Below are positions 33,439 through 35,284 of a stretch of 35,284 bases of DNA, piece by piece. The translations under genes were made by a program, and so were the position numbers. This stretch comes from Selenomonadaceae bacterium (GTDB lineage: Bacteria; Bacillota; Negativicutes; Selenomonadales; Selenomonadaceae): NCBI GenBank assembly GCA_017634675.1, contig JAGBMX010000007.1, forward strand, positions 1-35,284. Reading direction: 5' to 3'. The notes below the pieces were generated by a model. That model did no database searches, was not told where the DNA came from, and saw only the letters and a list, made by a program, of their open reading frames with translations. How positions within the stretch are numbered: position 1 is the first letter of the stretch; each line of letters starts with the position of its first letter.

Positions 33439-33958
33439 ATGGTTTTGGCTGAAAAAAGCTGAGGATGCCTCCGGTATCCCAGGAACAAAGGATTTTACCT
33501 CTGTAAGGTATCCATATTTAATGAACAAGACGTCGTTTGATGAATTAGAGGACGACGTTGTTTTTTATACTTCTCAAGGCGAAGGAGTTTATGATGACTT
33601 CCTTTTTGAGCCCACGTTTATGTTTAGCGAAAGATTTGAGTCGATTTTTACCCATTTGGAACCTAAAATATGCTTAAAATACGTTCATTTTGTGGATAAG
33701 GAAAAACAGGATAAAGTCCCTGTGCCTCTTTACTATACGCCTTATTTTCCATGCAAGGAAGCGGTTCATGATAGTTCGAAAATAGTTTTGGGCAAAGCCA
33801 AAGAACTTGTATTGAAAAAAGAAGAGTTGAACGATAGTCGAATAGTTCACATTCATCTTCCGGCTGACGATATATGGGTATTTTCGTTGGAGGCTGCCGA
33901 GTGTATTTTGAGACGAGCGCCTATGGGAATAATTTTTAGAGAAGTACGCTGTTTGTGA
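33428..33958 (+). CDS. Imm11/DUF1629-like protein
   Basis: 176 aa from ATG 33428 (TGGAG just upstream), overlapping the previous gene by 11 nt. The C-terminal end IWVFSLEAAECILRRAPMGI followed by IFREV resembles the closing motif of Imm11 (DUF1629) proteins, in which a late segment ends in gl-Gi-F-eV, and the size fits. The N-terminal part starts MKSEWFWLKKAEDASGI. Imm11 proteins are often immunity partners of polymorphic toxins. No toxin is recognised beside it, so a structural or accessory role in the same operon is equally possible. The next ribosome site overlaps its stop. Confidence 0.45.
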   Translation: MKSEWFWLKKAEDASGIPGTKDFTSVRYPYLMNKTSFDELEDDVVFYTSQGEGVYDDFLFEPTFMFSERFESIFTHLEPKICLKYVHFVDKEKQDKVPVPLYYTPYFPCKEAVHDSSKIVLGKAKELVLKKEELNDSRIVHIHLPADDIWVFSLEAAECILRRAPMGIIFREVRCL

Positions 33959-33968
33959 GGTAATGGTC

Positions 33969-35284
33969 ATGAAATTTAAATTAAGCGTAAAAAAGATAAA
34001 TTCCGGCGGCATTGCCGACAAATCTTCGGAAATATTGCTTCCGGAGGATATGATAAAGGATGTTTCGGTGGCTTTTGATTATCCTGAGGAAAAGTTTAAT
34101 TATTCTGAAGATTTAAATGATGGGATGGAGATAGTTCTAAATATCAAAGGTGATTTGTATTTTGCGGCGGATAGAGGTCAATCCGCTGCTATTTATAGAT
34201 GGGCTGGGCTTTGTCTTGCAAAAAAACACCAAAAATTAAGCGATGATAAGAGTTTAGGCGGAATATTCCGTGATGTAGAGTTATGGGTAAGATTGAATAC
34301 GGCAAAAGAGAACGAAGGTTTTAGAAAAATTCATTTACCTTGGGCAACCGTTGTGAAATATGAAGAAATTTACGATGAAGAAGCGGGCGAGGGTGAGTTT
34401 ATCCTGATAGTAAAACAGGAAGTTCATGCGCTAAGCAAATTTAAGAGTGACAAAACCCGAGCCATAGAGATAGACGGTATGTCTGTGATGAATGAGGCAA
34501 AAAAAGAAACCATCACGGATAAAATGTCGGGTAACAAGGATAAATCTGCCGCTCCGGTGGCAGGAAGTACAGATCAGGGGGCGGCTCCTGCAGCGGGAAA
34601 TAAATCCGCAGCTCCTACGGCGGGAGAAACAAAGACAGATAAAGGCGCGGCAGCTCCTGTTGCGAAAGTAGCTATGGCAGCCGCCGCTCCTGCAATAGTA
34701 GCGGCAGCATTGAATAAATCTGCCGCTCCGACTCCGAAACAAGCCGGCGGTAACGCTACTGCTGCACCTACGGTAGGAAAACCAAGCTATAACGCTGCTG
34801 CTGCTCCCACACCGGGACAGGCCAGTAATAACGCTGCTGCTGCGCCTACCCCGGGACAAGCAAGTAATAACGCTGCTGCTGCGCCCACACCGGGACAGGC
34901 AAGTAATAACACCGCTGCTGCGCCTACTCCGGGACAAGCAAGTAATAACGCTGCTGCTGCGCCCACACCGGGACAGGCAAGCAATAACGCCGCCGCTGCG
35001 CCTACACCGGGACAGGCAAGCAATAACGCTGCCGCAGCGCCTACACCGGGACAAGCAAATAATAACGCCGCCGCTGCGCCTACCCCAGGACAAGCAAGTG
35101 ATAATGTCGTTGCTGCGCCTACAGCAGGAAAACCAAGCGATAGCGCCGCTGCTACACCTCCCGCCAGTATGGAGAAAGAAACGACGAAGGATAAAGATCC
35201 TGCGCCTCCCGCCGGTACGGAGAAAGAAACGATGAAGGAAGAAAAACCTGCGCCTCCTGCCGGTACAGAGAAAGAAACGACGAA
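33969..35284 (+). CDS. Tube-like domain fused to a long Ala/Pro/Asn repeat tail (3' end outside window)
   Basis: At least 438 codons, open at the right edge. ATG 33969 is chosen with GAGGT 7 nt upstream. Residues 1-165 match the pattern of the two tube-like proteins: HLPWATVVKYEEIYDEEAGE, then a strand FILIVKQE, compare MPNAFIVEYSEDLDDETG and LRQKKD in protein A. From about residue 185 the chain becomes a low-complexity Ala/Pro/Thr/Asn/Gly tail, with ten 13-residue units of type NNAAAAPTPGQAS and then 16-residue units of type PPAGTEKETMKEEKPA. An extended spacer joined to a tube-fold head is the direct reading; the far end could carry a cargo or anchor domain. The sequence on the opposite strand is only a shadow of this repeat. 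Confidence 0.72.
   Translation, partial: MKFKLSVKKINSGGIADKSSEILLPEDMIKDVSVAFDYPEEKFNYSEDLNDGMEIVLNIKGDLYFAADRGQSAAIYRWAGLCLAKKHQKLSDDKSLGGIFRDVELWVRLNTAKENEGFRKIHLPWATVVKYEEIYDEEAGEGEFILIVKQEVHALSKFKSDKTRAIEIDGMSVMNEAKKETITDKMSGNKDKSAAPVAGSTDQGAAPAAGNKSAAPTAGETKTDKGAAAPVAKVAMAAAAPAIVAAALNKSAAPTPKQAGGNATAAPTVGKPSYNAAAAPTPGQASNNAAAAPTPGQASNNAAAAPTPGQASNNTAAAPTPGQASNNAAAAPTPGQASNNAAAAPTPGQASNNAAAAPTPGQANNNAAAAPTPGQASDNVVAAPTAGKPSDSAAATPPASMEKETTKDKDPAPPAGTEKETMKEEKPAPPAGTEKETT
34749..35138 (+). repeat. Ten tandem 39-bp coding repeats
   Basis: Ten in-frame 39-bp units, 34749-35138. The inner seven or eight (34788-35099) differ mainly at third codon positions and encode NNAAAAPTPGQAS or near variants; the outer units are diverged (GNATAAPTVGKPS and DNVVAAPTAGKPS). 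Silent differences show selection for the peptide while copy number is free to change by slippage. There are no spacers, so it is not a CRISPR array. Confidence 0.95.
35157..35284 (+). repeat. Tandem 48-bp coding repeats, cut by window end
   Basis: Two full units (35157-35204, 35205-35252) and a partial one encode a 16-residue Pro/Ala and Lys/Glu pattern, PPASMEKETTKDKDPA and PPAGTEKETMKEEKPA. It changes the tail from neutral Ala/Asn-rich to strongly charged. The number of copies beyond the edge is unknown. Confidence 0.85.

Noticed and set aside
34431-35093. Minus-strand open frames (220 aa and 78 aa) over the repeat region
   Set aside because: They are reverse readings of the 39-bp coding repeats; the plus frame has a start, a ribosome site and a paralogous head domain.
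34749-35138. CRISPR-like array
   Set aside because: Units are contiguous with no spacers and stay in frame, so this is a coding tandem repeat.

Overview
The window looks like a chromosomal piece of a moderately AT-rich Bacillota (Firmicutes). The evidence is a ctsR-mcsA-mcsB-clpC-radA operon, a DnaK without the N-terminal insertion typical of Gram-negative DnaK, strong AGGAGG-type ribosome binding sites, and frequent GTG and TTG starts. A diderm class such as Negativicutes is possible, but nothing here settles it. All product names come from motifs and remembered family features; no database was searched.

Region 1 (1-3.0 kb) holds two convergent lipid-type genes, an AMP-forming acyl-CoA ligase (+) and a FabH-like ketoacyl synthase III (-). 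The gap between them carries two copies of an unusual pyrimidine/purine repeat. Region 2 (3.0-11.1 kb) is the stress operon with a sigma-A-type promoter and a CtsR-like operator, followed by a 41-codon small gene, radA, a DacF-type carboxypeptidase and nagA. McsB appears to lack most kinase active-site residues, ClpC has no N-terminal domain, and the CtsR glycine loop is altered. Together these suggest that the arginine-phosphate branch has been lost while the operon was kept. A 492-bp gap after nagA holds a foldable three-way junction and the dnaK leader.

Region 3 (11.6-35.3 kb, running off the right edge) is a contractile injection system of a non-canonical, T6SS-like kind. It encodes a sheath of 730 residues that may be a TssB-TssC fusion, two small tube-like proteins, a DUF4280 PAAR-like spike tip and two VgrG-like spike proteins. 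It also encodes three probable baseplate proteins and a third tube-like protein with a long Ala/Pro repeat tail. Mixed in is a regulatory and chaperone set: DnaK, a membrane VWA protein, a J-domain protein, two FHA proteins, a membrane PP2C phosphatase, a degenerate PP2C-TM-TPR protein, a large Hsp70/actin-fold ATPase and a Sel1-repeat protein. No TssJLM membrane complex, TssK, ClpV or Ser/Thr kinase is recognisable within the window.

The most unusual sequence-level signal is a dispersed repeat: a pyrimidine tract (Y1), then a perfect pyrimidine/purine hairpin (Y2-R). Y1 is the exact mirror image of Y2, so Y1, Y2 and R match position by position as a pyrimidine-motif triple helix would require. 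Three copies have different sequences and each keeps the three-way match perfectly. They lie just after stop codons.
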